Positions 50,277 to 60,214 of a stretch of 64,000 bases of DNA are shown one piece after another (the first letter of the stretch is position 1; each line of letters opens with the position of its first letter). The DNA is from Lysobacter prati. GTDB taxonomy: Bacteria; Pseudomonadota; Gammaproteobacteria; Xanthomonadales; Xanthomonadaceae. Location: the NCBI RefSeq assembly GCF_009765215.1, contig NZ_VLNV01000007.1:62001-126000 (forward strand), in the 5' to 3' direction. A program made the position numbers and the translations under genes. A model generated the notes under the pieces. That model was not told where the DNA came from. It searched no databases and was given only the letters and a program-made list of their open reading frames with translations.

Positions 50277-52278
50277 AAATCCCCATACCCTGATCAGGCC
50301 CGGATTCCCGCGGTCAAGGCGATCGGAGATCGCATTCATTGTCCTTCTGGCGCTGACTGCAATCTGTTTCCTGCCTGCATTGCAGGGTGGGTTTCTTTTT
50401 GATGATTTCGCGAACCTTCCGACACTGGGACGATTTGGCCCAGTCTCTGACTGGCCGGCGCTGCTGCGATATGTGACATCGGGAATTGCCGATCCGACGG
50501 GTCGTCCGGTATCGACGTTGAGTTTCCTGATCGATGCACGGAACTGGCCGGCCGAACCCTATCCATTCAAGCGGACCAACCTGCTTATCCACCTCTTCAA
50601 TGGCGTGCTGCTGGCTTGCGTGCTGTTGCAGTCCGGGCGCCGCATCAATCTGGGTGAGTCGCATGCGCGCGCAGCCGCGGCCTTCGGCGCGGCACTTTGG
50701 TGCCTTCACCCGCTTTGGGTTTCGACGGTTGCGTACGTGATCCAGCGCCACGCAATGCTGCCCGTCACATTCGTGCTGGTCGGCATTCTCGTGTGGCATC
50801 GGGCCTGCGATGCCTTTCGTTCGGGTGCGATGCGCAGGGGGTGGTCACTAGCCTTGATTTCAGTGCTCGTTTGCGGGCTACTTGCCGGACTGAGCAAAGC
50901 CAACGGCTTCCTGTTGCCGGCACTGCTGCTCGTACTGCAGACCTGTCTAGTCGATCGCCCTGGAGAAAGGCAGAACCAAGGCTTGCCTGTACTAGCCCGG
51001 GTCGGACTGCTTTGGGTTCCTTCTACCGCTATCGTGCTGTGGTTGGCCTGGTTTGGAATATGGCATTGGAGCGATACCTTTGGCCGCCCCTGGAGCGTCG
51101 GCCAACGCCTGCTGACCGAACCCCGGGTGCTCGTCGACTATGTCTGGCTCATGGTTCGACCCGTAGTGCATTCACGCGGATTGTTCGCAGACGATTTCGC
51201 GGCTTCCACGAGCCTCTGGAGTCCTGCGACAACCGTTCCAGCGCTCGTTGTGGTCGTGGGCTCGGCCATCGCCGCCTGGTGCATACGCCACAGCAGGCCG
51301 GCTCTCGCTGCCAGCGTCCTGTTCTTTCTGTGCGGCCACCTCGTGGAGAGTACGTCCTACCCCCTGGAGTTGTACTTCGAGCACCGTAACTACCTCCCGG
51401 CGCTGTTCCTCGGCTGGCCCGTGGCCATCTGGTTGACTGCACCAGGTAAATCGGCGCGATTGAGGACCGCCGCCCTACTGGTCCTGCTTGGCGTCTTCGC
51501 TCTCGTCACGCATGCGCGCGCGACCTTGTGGAGCGATCCGGACCGATTGGGCATGGCCTGGGCGAATGACTATCCGAAGTCTGCACGCGCCCAGGCCTAC
51601 GCATCGGCCCTGGAGCTTGACACTGGTCACCCGGAACGGGCCGTAGCAAGGCTCCGCCCGCGCCTGAATGACACCGAGATCCAGTACGCATTGAATCTCA
51701 TCGACGCGGAATGCGCGATGGGTTCCGTGCGAGGCGAAACACTGGAGGCCGCCACGGCTGCAATTGAAGCGGACGGTGTCGGCAAGGACCTCGTCCACAA
51801 CTGGATGCGAGACAAGTTTGAGGGACCTGTACTGCAGTGCCACTCCCTCGATGCCGCGTTTAAGACCCTGTTGTCAGCGGCACAACGACATCCGTCTCCC
51901 ACCGCGCTGGAATCGAACCGGCTCAGCCAGCTGGAAGGTCTGCTGGCATTGCACCGGGGACAGTGCCAAGCCGCACTGAGTGCATTCAATAAGGGACTGG
52001 ACTTCGAACGGCACGCAAGCCAGGCGTTTGGGCAAGCAGGAATGCTGGCCACGCGCTGTGGCCCCATCGTGTCGCTGTCGCATGTACGCCAATACCGCCT
52101 GCACCCGTTTGCGGACGACACCCCGGCCAAAACCGGCATGCAGCGCGTGCACCAGCAGGTGGTGCTGGGGCAGCGCTACTGGGAGAACGAGTTCGCCAGA
52201 CTCGATGCGCTACTCCAGACCGAAGCTGCCGCCAAGCGAGATTCGGCCGTTGAGGGGCATGCACCGGCTGACATGTGA
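50263..52278 (+). CDS. GT-C-type membrane glycosyltransferase-like protein 2
   Basis: 671 residues, paralog of the preceding gene and overlapping it by 14 nt. About 11 membrane helices, the DD motif at Asp47-Asp48 (LQGGFLFDDFANLP), HPLWVSTVAYVIQRHAM and LELYFEHRNYLPALFLG, then a C-terminal helical domain (~430-671) with several His and Cys. The two copies differ strongly in the rest of the sequence, which suggests distinct donor or acceptor specificity. Its 3' end is 184 bp upstream of pilA2. Confidence 0.7.
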   Translation: MADSENPHTLIRPGFPRSRRSEIAFIVLLALTAICFLPALQGGFLFDDFANLPTLGRFGPVSDWPALLRYVTSGIADPTGRPVSTLSFLIDARNWPAEPYPFKRTNLLIHLFNGVLLACVLLQSGRRINLGESHARAAAAFGAALWCLHPLWVSTVAYVIQRHAMLPVTFVLVGILVWHRACDAFRSGAMRRGWSLALISVLVCGLLAGLSKANGFLLPALLLVLQTCLVDRPGERQNQGLPVLARVGLLWVPSTAIVLWLAWFGIWHWSDTFGRPWSVGQRLLTEPRVLVDYVWLMVRPVVHSRGLFADDFAASTSLWSPATTVPALVVVVGSAIAAWCIRHSRPALAASVLFFLCGHLVESTSYPLELYFEHRNYLPALFLGWPVAIWLTAPGKSARLRTAALLVLLGVFALVTHARATLWSDPDRLGMAWANDYPKSARAQAYASALELDTGHPERAVARLRPRLNDTEIQYALNLIDAECAMGSVRGETLEAATAAIEADGVGKDLVHNWMRDKFEGPVLQCHSLDAAFKTLLSAAQRHPSPTALESNRLSQLEGLLALHRGQCQAALSAFNKGLDFERHASQAFGQAGMLATRCGPIVSLSHVRQYRLHPFADDTPAKTGMQRVHQQVVLGQRYWENEFARLDALLQTEAAAKRDSAVEGHAPADM

Positions 52279-52368
52279 CCCTTATCGTCCAAATGTTCTC
52301 CACCCCCTGACCTTCACGCCAGTCTCCGGGGCGACCCGCAGACCGCTTGACCGGGGACAGATGCCGTT

Positions 52369-52387
52369 CGTCTGACGAAGCGTGACG
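52369..52387. promoter_or_regulatory. Candidate activator site upstream of pilA2
   Basis: CGTCTGACG (52369-52377) followed by GTGACG (52382-52387): half-sites shared with the arms of the pilA1 palindromes but arranged less regularly. The site is about 20 bp upstream of the sigma-54 element, closer than at pilA1. Confidence 0.4.
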
Positions 52388-52405
52388 AAGATCCGAACCA
52401 CGGAC

Positions 52406-52421
52406 TTGGCACGGAACTTGA
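52406..52421 (+). promoter_or_regulatory. Sigma-54 promoter of pilA2
   Basis: TTGGCACGGAACTTGA: perfect -24 part (TTGGCACG) and a -12 part TTGA (consensus TTGC) with the required 10-nt spacing. Start of transcription expected near 52432, about 30 nt before the pilA2 start. Confidence 0.65.
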
Positions 52422-52462
52422 TTGTATTCCTTGAGTAGAGGTCGATCCTCCAGGAGCAAAAC

Positions 52463-52882
52463 ATGTACTCGGAACGGGGCTTTACGCTGATCGAACTCAT
52501 GATTGTGGTCGCCATCATCGCGATCCTCGCAGCCATTGCGCTTCCGGCCTACCAGGACTACGTGACCCGGGCCCAGGTGGCCGAGGGCATCAGTCTGGCG
52601 ACCGGGGCCAAGCTCGCTGTCGCCGTGTACTACGGCGACACCGGCACGTTCCCCGCTGACAACGCCGTAGCAGGCATGGCAGCTCCGGCCTCGATCGCTG
52701 GTCGTCATATACAGTCTGTGGAAGTCGACGATACCGGACAGATCCAGGTCAAGTTCAGCAGCAATGCCAACGCCAAGATCCAATCGCAGATTCTTTCGTT
52801 CCAGGCACAAAACAACGATGGCAGCCTGAGCTGGCGCTGTGGCGGAGTCGATGCCAACTTTCTTCCCGCCGCCTGCCGCTAA
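52463..52882 (+). CDS. Type IV major pilin PilA, second copy
   Basis: 139 residues. Leader MYSERG (6 residues), then [22 protein letters not shown] identical to the first copy; the globular head differs. Cys126-Cys138 close a shorter C-terminal loop ending LPAACR. Has its own sigma-54 promoter. Could be an alternative major pilin or a minor variant. GGAGC precedes the ATG. Confidence 0.95.
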   Translation: MYSERGFTLIELMIVVAIIAILAAIALPAYQDYVTRAQVAEGISLATGAKLAVAVYYGDTGTFPADNAVAGMAAPASIAGRHIQSVEVDDTGQIQVKFSSNANAKIQSQILSFQAQNNDGSLSWRCGGVDANFLPAACR

Positions 52883-52906
52883 CTCTCTGCAACAATTTCA
52901 CTGACG

Positions 52907-53962
52907 TCATCCAAGATCCTGCAGTGCGTCAACTAGATCGTCCGTCATGCGGGACCGGCTCCACTCTGCTCGCAGGGCCTCACACTGCTGCGCCGCCTTT
53001 GCCCTCGCACCGGGCAAGTTGTCCAGGCACTCGCCGATCGCATCGCTAAGGGCCTCGATGGAGTCGTCGCGGGCCAAGATGCACCGGGCCTGCCCGTGGG
53101 CGCGTGTCAGTGATCGATACATCCTGCGATCGCGAGCCACCACGGGCACGCCAATCAGCAACGCCTCCAGCAGCGCCGTGGAGACGAACACTTCATGTTC
53201 TGCGAGATACGGGAAGACGAACGCATCATGGCTACGCAATGCGTCGGCCGGTCGCATGGAGCCATCGAGTCGCAGTGCGACATTGGGACAAAGTTCTGAG
53301 GCAACGGCGGCGATCCTTGACCTCGCTTGGCTGTCGCGCAGGAATGGAATCGCCACCGTCAGCTCCAGAGCTCGAGACATTCGCCCGCAGGCCTCAAACA
53401 GGTGCCGCAATCCCCGTTCGTCCAGAACGCCCGCGACGGCCGCCTCGGAAGGATCCTGGTAGCCACACAGGAACAACAGTTGGCCCGGCGAAGCGAAGCT
53501 GCCCTCGGAGTTATCCAGCGTGATTGGATCCACGCCAAGGTGGAGGAAGTACCCCTCCGCGACTTCCGAACCAACCGCGGCAAGAGGACCAAACCATCGC
53601 CTGGCCTGCTCGACGGGCATGCCATCTACGCTGTAGACCACGGTCAGTAGTGAAACCCTGGCGACACGGCAGATGCAACGGACCGCCAACGCGGACCCGC
53701 GGTTGACCCATCCGCGAATCCCCGAGAAGCGACCAAAAGGAAACTGGACGACGTGGACCCTGCGGTCCGTCCAAAGCGAACGGCACAGCTGGAGCAATAC
53801 CAGGACGACGTCCGCCGCTGCACTTCGATTCACGGAGCCGGTCAGTACGCGGACGCGGTAACCACGATCGAGCAGTTCGTCGACGAGATCGCGGACCATG
53901 TTCTTGCGCCCCTCGGTCCACGGGGCCCGCGCGCCCGGTGCGACAAACAGCAGTTCCATCAT
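52907..53962 (-). CDS. Glycosyltransferase-like protein (GT4-like, last in operon)
   Basis: 351 residues. C-terminal Rossmann part with DAFVFPYLAEHEVFVSTALLEALLIGVPVVARD, matching the donor-binding E-x7-E region of family 4 transferases; N-terminal part LFVAPGARAPWTEGRKNMVRDLVDEL. Start at ATG 53962 overlaps the upstream methyltransferase stop by 4 nt. Sugar and acceptor unknown. Convergent to pilA2 (24-bp gap). Confidence 0.75.
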   Translation of the reverse strand: MMELLFVAPGARAPWTEGRKNMVRDLVDELLDRGYRVRVLTGSVNRSAAADVVLVLLQLCRSLWTDRRVHVVQFPFGRFSGIRGWVNRGSALAVRCICRVARVSLLTVVYSVDGMPVEQARRWFGPLAAVGSEVAEGYFLHLGVDPITLDNSEGSFASPGQLLFLCGYQDPSEAAVAGVLDERGLRHLFEACGRMSRALELTVAIPFLRDSQARSRIAAVASELCPNVALRLDGSMRPADALRSHDAFVFPYLAEHEVFVSTALLEALLIGVPVVARDRRMYRSLTRAHGQARCILARDDSIEALSDAIGECLDNLPGARAKAAQQCEALRAEWSRSRMTDDLVDALQDLG

Positions 53963-54687
53963 GCGCGTCGGCCAACCACCACCCATTGCTCGGCCATCAA
54001 CGGGTTGGCGAACAGTCCGGACCGAAGCAGCCAGGTCACGACGCCGCCGGGAAGCCAGAGCAGGGGTGCAATGAAATAGCTGCCCACACCGCGCGCGTCA
54101 ACCTGCTCGAGCCCGGCGGATTCAAGCATGCGCCTGGCCTCCGCCGGCGAGCTGTACCGATCCATTTCCTGGCGTTTGCGCATCAGTTTTCGATACAGCG
54201 CGATCGCCGGGGCAAGTACGCGGCGGGGGATGCTGTTGTAGACGTCCACCAGAACCAGACCGCCAGGTTTCACCACCCTGCGCATCTCGGCAAGGATCTG
54301 AACCTGCTGCTCAACGGGAAAGAGGTGAAGAAAACGGGAGCTGGCGACCAGTTCGAACGACTGGTCCGCGAACGGAAGTTTCAATGCATCTGCCTGGACG
54401 AACGTCAGGGCCTCGCTGCCATACAAGCGACGGCTCACTTTCATCATTTCAGGCGTCAGGTCGCACGCCACCATCTGGTCGCAGCGGCGGAGAGTGCACG
54501 GAATCAGCTGGCCGGTGCCAGACGCCACATCGAGCGCGGCTCCTCCCCCGTCCCCGCGCGACAACAGATCCGACACCACGTCACGATGCGCCTTTCGGAA
54601 CGCTCGCCCATACGTCGAGCCATAGCGGGCGCTTTCGTAACGCTCCGCTTCGACACTATAGAACTGCTGCCAGTCATCAACGGCCAC
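53959..54687 (-). CDS. SAM-dependent methyltransferase (class I)
   Basis: 242 residues with GTG start. SAM motif I ALDVASGTGQLIP near 51-63, motif post-I VACDLTPEMM, and VQADALKLPF, ASSRFLHLFP. Resembles Methyltransf_11/UbiE-type. Overlaps the UPF0104 gene by 11 nt. In this operon it could methylate a glycan or lipid sugar, but the substrate is not visible. Confidence 0.85.
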   Translation of the reverse strand: MAVDDWQQFYSVEAERYESARYGSTYGRAFRKAHRDVVSDLLSRGDGGGAALDVASGTGQLIPCTLRRCDQMVACDLTPEMMKVSRRLYGSEALTFVQADALKLPFADQSFELVASSRFLHLFPVEQQVQILAEMRRVVKPGGLVLVDVYNSIPRRVLAPAIALYRKLMRKRQEMDRYSSPAEARRMLESAGLEQVDARGVGSYFIAPLLWLPGGVVTWLLRSGLFANPLMAEQWVVVGRRA

Positions 54688-55528
54688 GCGCCATCTCCCT
54701 CATTCTCCTGAACACCGCGACCATCCCCCCTCCCAAACCCAGCCGATACGCAGCCGGCAACCCCAGCAGGACGGCAGACGCAATGGACATCACTCTGTTG
54801 ATTGCCACGATGATCAATGCCTGGCTGCTGTCGACCCCGGTCGCTCCAAGCAGCAACATGAGCGTTGCATCGTATCCAACCAGGCCCATCGGCATGCCAG
54901 AGGCTATGCCTGCAAACGTCGCGACGATGCCACAGCTTGCCCAGACTCCCCACCGGTCAGGAGACAGGCCAATGGCAATTGCAATGGCAGCGTGCCGAGG
55001 TCCATAGCTCAGGACGTCAATCATCGCCAGCGCCAAGGCCGCGACGACCTCCTTCGGCGACTCGCGCACTGAAGTCCACAGCGTGTACACCGCGCGGCGC
55101 ACCCTACCCAAGCACAAGGCGAGCAGCGCAAGCGCGACCGCGCCACCTGCCACCCACAATGTCTGCGATCGCAATGCAACGCCGCTGAGCAGGTCAACTG
55201 CGCTCTTGCCTCCCGCGACCAGCGCGATGCTGCCCCAGGCCGCCAACGTCACCGCGGTGTCGATCGCCACTACGGTCGCAAGGCGTGATGCCCCTATCGC
55301 CAGCACCCTGGAGGACAGCACCAGTCGAAGGGGAATCCCGAGCTTGAACGGGAGAAGGTAGGACGCAAGCGATGTCGCAAAGAACAGATCCCTGGTGGAT
55401 TGCCAGGACTTCTCCCGGACGTATGCCAGCCGCCATCGCGCCGGTTCGGCGTAGAAGTGCCCCACCGTCAAGGCAAGCGCAATGAGCAGCATTCCAACCT
55501 GGAAGACCGCGGGCAGATCAGCCTTCAT
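54677..55528 (-). CDS. UPF0104/LPG-synthase-TM-like flippase-type membrane protein
   Basis: 283 residues with about 7-8 membrane helices. Pattern FATSLASYLLPFKLGIPLRLVL near 61-82 and ASGMPMGLVGYDATLMLLLG near 218-237 fits the lysylphosphatidylglycerol synthase TM region / UPF0104 group, several of which are linked to glycolipid or polyprenyl-sugar transport. ATG 55528 overlaps the upstream methyltransferase stop by 4 nt. Candidate flippase; unproven. Confidence 0.7.
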   Translation of the reverse strand: MKADLPAVFQVGMLLIALALTVGHFYAEPARWRLAYVREKSWQSTRDLFFATSLASYLLPFKLGIPLRLVLSSRVLAIGASRLATVVAIDTAVTLAAWGSIALVAGGKSAVDLLSGVALRSQTLWVAGGAVALALLALCLGRVRRAVYTLWTSVRESPKEVVAALALAMIDVLSYGPRHAAIAIAIGLSPDRWGVWASCGIVATFAGIASGMPMGLVGYDATLMLLLGATGVDSSQALIIVAINRVMSIASAVLLGLPAAYRLGLGGGMVAVFRRMREMARGR

Positions 55529-56277
55529 GCGCCCTCGGGCACGAGCAGCAACCAACGGTGCAGGCAGAAGCGGGAATATCCACTGTTCTCGTCGTCCCTT
55601 GGCAGCACCTTCGACAGGAGCTTCCAGGCAATGCGTCCACCTGCGGTGGCCGCAATCAGCGCACTGTCGCGAGGATTGCCCCCGGCCATCACCACCTCGA
55701 ATCCCGAATCAGTTGCAATGCGCTGATACTCGGCCTGCCAGAATCCGCTGCCGCCGGTGCCGGACCTGACCCGGGCGCCGCCAATCCTGGCCATGACCGA
55801 ACGCGATTCCTCGCCCGGATCGACGACCAGGAAAGGCGCCCCCGGTTCCAGCAAACCCCTGATGCTCGACAACACGTCGCGCAAACGGTGGCGATCCACG
55901 TACATCAAGGACGTAACCGCCATCGCTCCTGCCAAGGCGCCATCCCTGAATGGAAGAGCCGCTACGTCCGCCTGCACTGCGGGCCCAACCTCGTCAGAGA
56001 AGTTGAGGCAATACCGGTGGCTGATGTCCTGGCCGATCAGGAACAAGTCTGGCCTTGCGGCGGCCAGTATCTTGGCCAGGCGGCCGTAACCACACCCAAG
56101 GTCGGCGAAGCATCCTGCCTCTCGTATCCTGGGGGCCAACACCCGTTCTACCAGCGTGGCGTGCCAAGCATGAAGCGCGCCGTTGGCATCGTCGGTAAGG
56201 CCCTTGAAGAGGACGCCCGGGAGGCTGGCCCCCATGCGCTTGGCGCGGGCCTCCCACTCGGAACGACTGTAGTTCAC
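55525..56277 (-). CDS. SAM-dependent methyltransferase (class I), second
   Basis: 250 residues with GTG start at 56277, overlapping the upstream GT4 stop by 4 nt (GTGA). Motif I FADLGCGYGRLAKIL near 57-71, then DISHRYCLNF, VQADVAALPFRDG and FLVVDPGEES. Different in sequence from the other methyltransferase of this operon. Substrate unknown. Confidence 0.82.
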   Translation of the reverse strand: MNYSRSEWEARAKRMGASLPGVLFKGLTDDANGALHAWHATLVERVLAPRIREAGCFADLGCGYGRLAKILAAARPDLFLIGQDISHRYCLNFSDEVGPAVQADVAALPFRDGALAGAMAVTSLMYVDRHRLRDVLSSIRGLLEPGAPFLVVDPGEESRSVMARIGGARVRSGTGGSGFWQAEYQRIATDSGFEVVMAGGNPRDSALIAATAGGRIAWKLLSKVLPRDDENSGYSRFCLHRWLLLVPEGA

Positions 56278-57428
56278 CTGCGCGATCCCGCGACCAGTCC
56301 GGCCAGTTCGGTGCTGATGCTCTCGAGGTCGAACTCCGAGGCGGCCCGGGCGGTTCCTGCAAGGCAGGGCACGACTCCGCCGCGCACGGCGTCGCGGATG
56401 GATTGCGCGAACGACTGCGGCGATACGTCCTTGGCCAGATACCCGCACTGAAACCTGTCGATCAGTGCCGGCAGGTCGCCGACCGGTGACGAAACGACGG
56501 GAAGGCCTGCCTTCATCGCATCGGAGAAAACAACGGGAATACTTTCGATTCGGGAGGGCAGCAGCAGCATATCGGCCCGCGCAAGCGCCGCGGAGGCCTC
56601 TGCGTTGCCCAAGTATCCGCTGAGGCGAATCGGACGCCCCGCCTCGCCCAACTGCGCTACGCGTGAAAGCACAAGGTCATTCAGTGGACCACCACCGGCA
56701 ATGTGGACCTCTGCAATGCCGTCCCAATCCTGGTCATCAAGCATCTCCAGTGAATCAAGCAGCAGGTCGATGCCCTTGTTGGCGTGCCAACGCCCGAGGA
56801 AAAGGAACCGGTATGGGGGGGCATTGGCGGCAATCGGCTTCTGTGGGACGTCGATCGCCCGAGTACTTGGCAGGAACTCGAAGGAACGCCCGCAGAGATG
56901 CTCGGCATCCTCGGCCAGTTTCAACCCGTCGGCAAACCGCCGGGTGGCGCCTTGCGCCACGCTTCGCAGCACGCCTCGCACGCCCGGGATGCGTCCAAGG
57001 GACCAGATGTCACTTCCCAGCGCCCAGATCGAATAAGGGACGCCGACGCGGGATTTGAGCGACGCTGCGGCCCAACCCGACGGCAGCGCCCAAAGCGCGA
57101 TGGCGTGGGCCACCCGGCCATCACTGCCTGCGTGCAGAGTCTGCCGCCTCAACGAGGTCAGCGTACTGAATATTCCGGGCCAGTCAGAGGGCCGTTTCGG
57201 CGAGAGCAATGACAACGGCCGGTCGGGCGACGCATATCGGTAGACAGGGACAGCGCCCCACGTCTCGATCGTCTCACGCGCGCCACCCGGCGCTACGACG
57301 CGAACTGGAGCATGGCGAGCCACTTCCAGCGCCAGGTCCGAGACGAACGCGCCCGCGGCTTCACTTCCATCTCCAGCCCGTGGAAAGGAAGTGGTGATCA
57401 ATAGCAGCGTGTCAGCGGATGCAGTCAT
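56274..57428 (-). CDS. Glycosyltransferase family 4
   Basis: 384 residues, GT-B fold. N-terminal LLLITTSFPRAGDGSEAAGAFV, C-terminal domain with RFLFLGRWHANKGIDLLLDSL near 209-229 and RIESIPVVFSDAMKAGLPVV near 294-313 holding the retaining GT4 E-x7-(D/E) nucleotide-sugar site. A run of seven C in coding sense (plus strand 56815-56821) lies in it. ATG at 57428 chosen; a GTG 9 codons upstream is possible. Operon with GT2 upstream. Confidence 0.88.
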   Translation of the reverse strand: MTASADTLLLITTSFPRAGDGSEAAGAFVSDLALEVARHAPVRVVAPGGARETIETWGAVPVYRYASPDRPLSLLSPKRPSDWPGIFSTLTSLRRQTLHAGSDGRVAHAIALWALPSGWAAASLKSRVGVPYSIWALGSDIWSLGRIPGVRGVLRSVAQGATRRFADGLKLAEDAEHLCGRSFEFLPSTRAIDVPQKPIAANAPPYRFLFLGRWHANKGIDLLLDSLEMLDDQDWDGIAEVHIAGGGPLNDLVLSRVAQLGEAGRPIRLSGYLGNAEASAALARADMLLLPSRIESIPVVFSDAMKAGLPVVSSPVGDLPALIDRFQCGYLAKDVSPQSFAQSIRDAVRGGVVPCLAGTARAASEFDLESISTELAGLVAGSRR

Positions 57429-57456
57429 CGCTCGCCCGCGGCGCACAAGGAGCACA

Positions 57457-58314
57457 TCAACGGTCAGTGCGGTTGTAAGTGAGCGAAGTGATCTGCTCGG
57501 ACACCAGCCCGATAAGGAAGATGATCACGGCCGCACTGAAGAGCAACATGCTCATGTTGGTGAAGCGATGCATTGTCAAGAAGGTGAAACCGTAGTACCC
57601 CGCACCCAGCAGGAAGAACGCTACCGCGGCCGGTGCAAACAGTTTGAGCGGCGAGTACAGCGTGGCAATCTTGAAAATGATCAACAGGAAGCGGATGCCA
57701 TCCTTGATCGGACGGATATGGCTGCCATTGCCAACCCGTTTTGCCACCGGAATAGGCACGTAGGCCACCGGGTAGGCGCTGCGGAAGAAGGCCATCGTGC
57801 TGGTGGTCGGGTAACTGAACCCATTGGGCAGCAGGTGCAGGAACTCACGGAATCTGTCGGCACGCACGGCTCGGAATCCCGAGGTGAGATCGAGAATCTG
57901 ATGACCAGTCATCCAACTGGAAAGGCGGTTGTACAGGCCGTTGGCCAGGCCGCGATGGAAGTTTGCCTGCCCATCGCCATCCCGGGCACCGACGACCATG
58001 TCGTACCCATCTGCCAACTTCTCGAGTAGGAGCCTTATGTGAGACGCGCTGTGTTGCCCGTCAGCGTCCATGAAGACGATCACCTCGCCGGTGGCCGCCC
58101 GCGCACCGCGCTTGATGGCTGCCCCATTCCCCATGGAATACGGGGATGACAGCACCCTGGCCCCGTGGTGAGCCGCCACTTCAGCCGTCCCGTCGCTGGA
58201 ACCATCGTCGACCACGATGATCTCGGCCTCCGGCCATTGCTCGCGCAAGGCTGGCAGTGTCCTAGCCAAGCCTTCGGCCTCGTTCTTTGCAGGTAGTACA
58301 ACAGAAACGCGCAT
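57457..58314 (-). CDS. Polyprenyl-phosphate glycosyltransferase family 2 (DPM1/GtrB-like)
   Basis: 285 residues: GT-A domain with VVLPAKNEAEGL, VVDDGSSDGT near 35-44 and the DxD motif DADGQH (Asp83, Asp85), then two C-terminal membrane helices (about 225-245 and 250-280). Such enzymes load a sugar onto undecaprenyl/polyprenyl phosphate. A strong RBS (GGGGGAGGGG) precedes the ATG. First gene of the six-gene minus-strand operon, so it may supply the donor lipid for the two GT-C proteins. Confidence 0.88.
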   Translation of the reverse strand: MRVSVVLPAKNEAEGLARTLPALREQWPEAEIIVVDDGSSDGTAEVAAHHGARVLSSPYSMGNGAAIKRGARAATGEVIVFMDADGQHSASHIRLLLEKLADGYDMVVGARDGDGQANFHRGLANGLYNRLSSWMTGHQILDLTSGFRAVRADRFREFLHLLPNGFSYPTTSTMAFFRSAYPVAYVPIPVAKRVGNGSHIRPIKDGIRFLLIIFKIATLYSPLKLFAPAAVAFFLLGAGYYGFTFLTMHRFTNMSMLLFSAAVIIFLIGLVSEQITSLTYNRTDR

Positions 58315-58387
58315 CCCCTCCCCCTTTGTCACAGAGTAGGCGATCGGGGCTCCCCCAGGAAGGTGCAGGCGTCCCTGTTTTATTAAC

Positions 58388-58395
58388 GGGGGGGG
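58388..58395. repeat. G8 homopolymer tract upstream of pilB
   Basis: Eight consecutive G (58388-58395) followed by C and GGG, in the 172-bp gap between the divergent GT2 operon and pilB. Length changes here could alter promoter spacing. Confidence 0.6.
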
Positions 58396-58486
58396 CGGGT
58401 TGCGGGACTGCGCAAACGTGCTCGCGGTCCACTCCCCTGCCATCAGGTTTGCGGTACAGTCTGGTCGGGGAATCACAGGGGGCTCC

Positions 58487-60211
<1,725 letters not shown>

Positions 60212-60214
60212 GCC

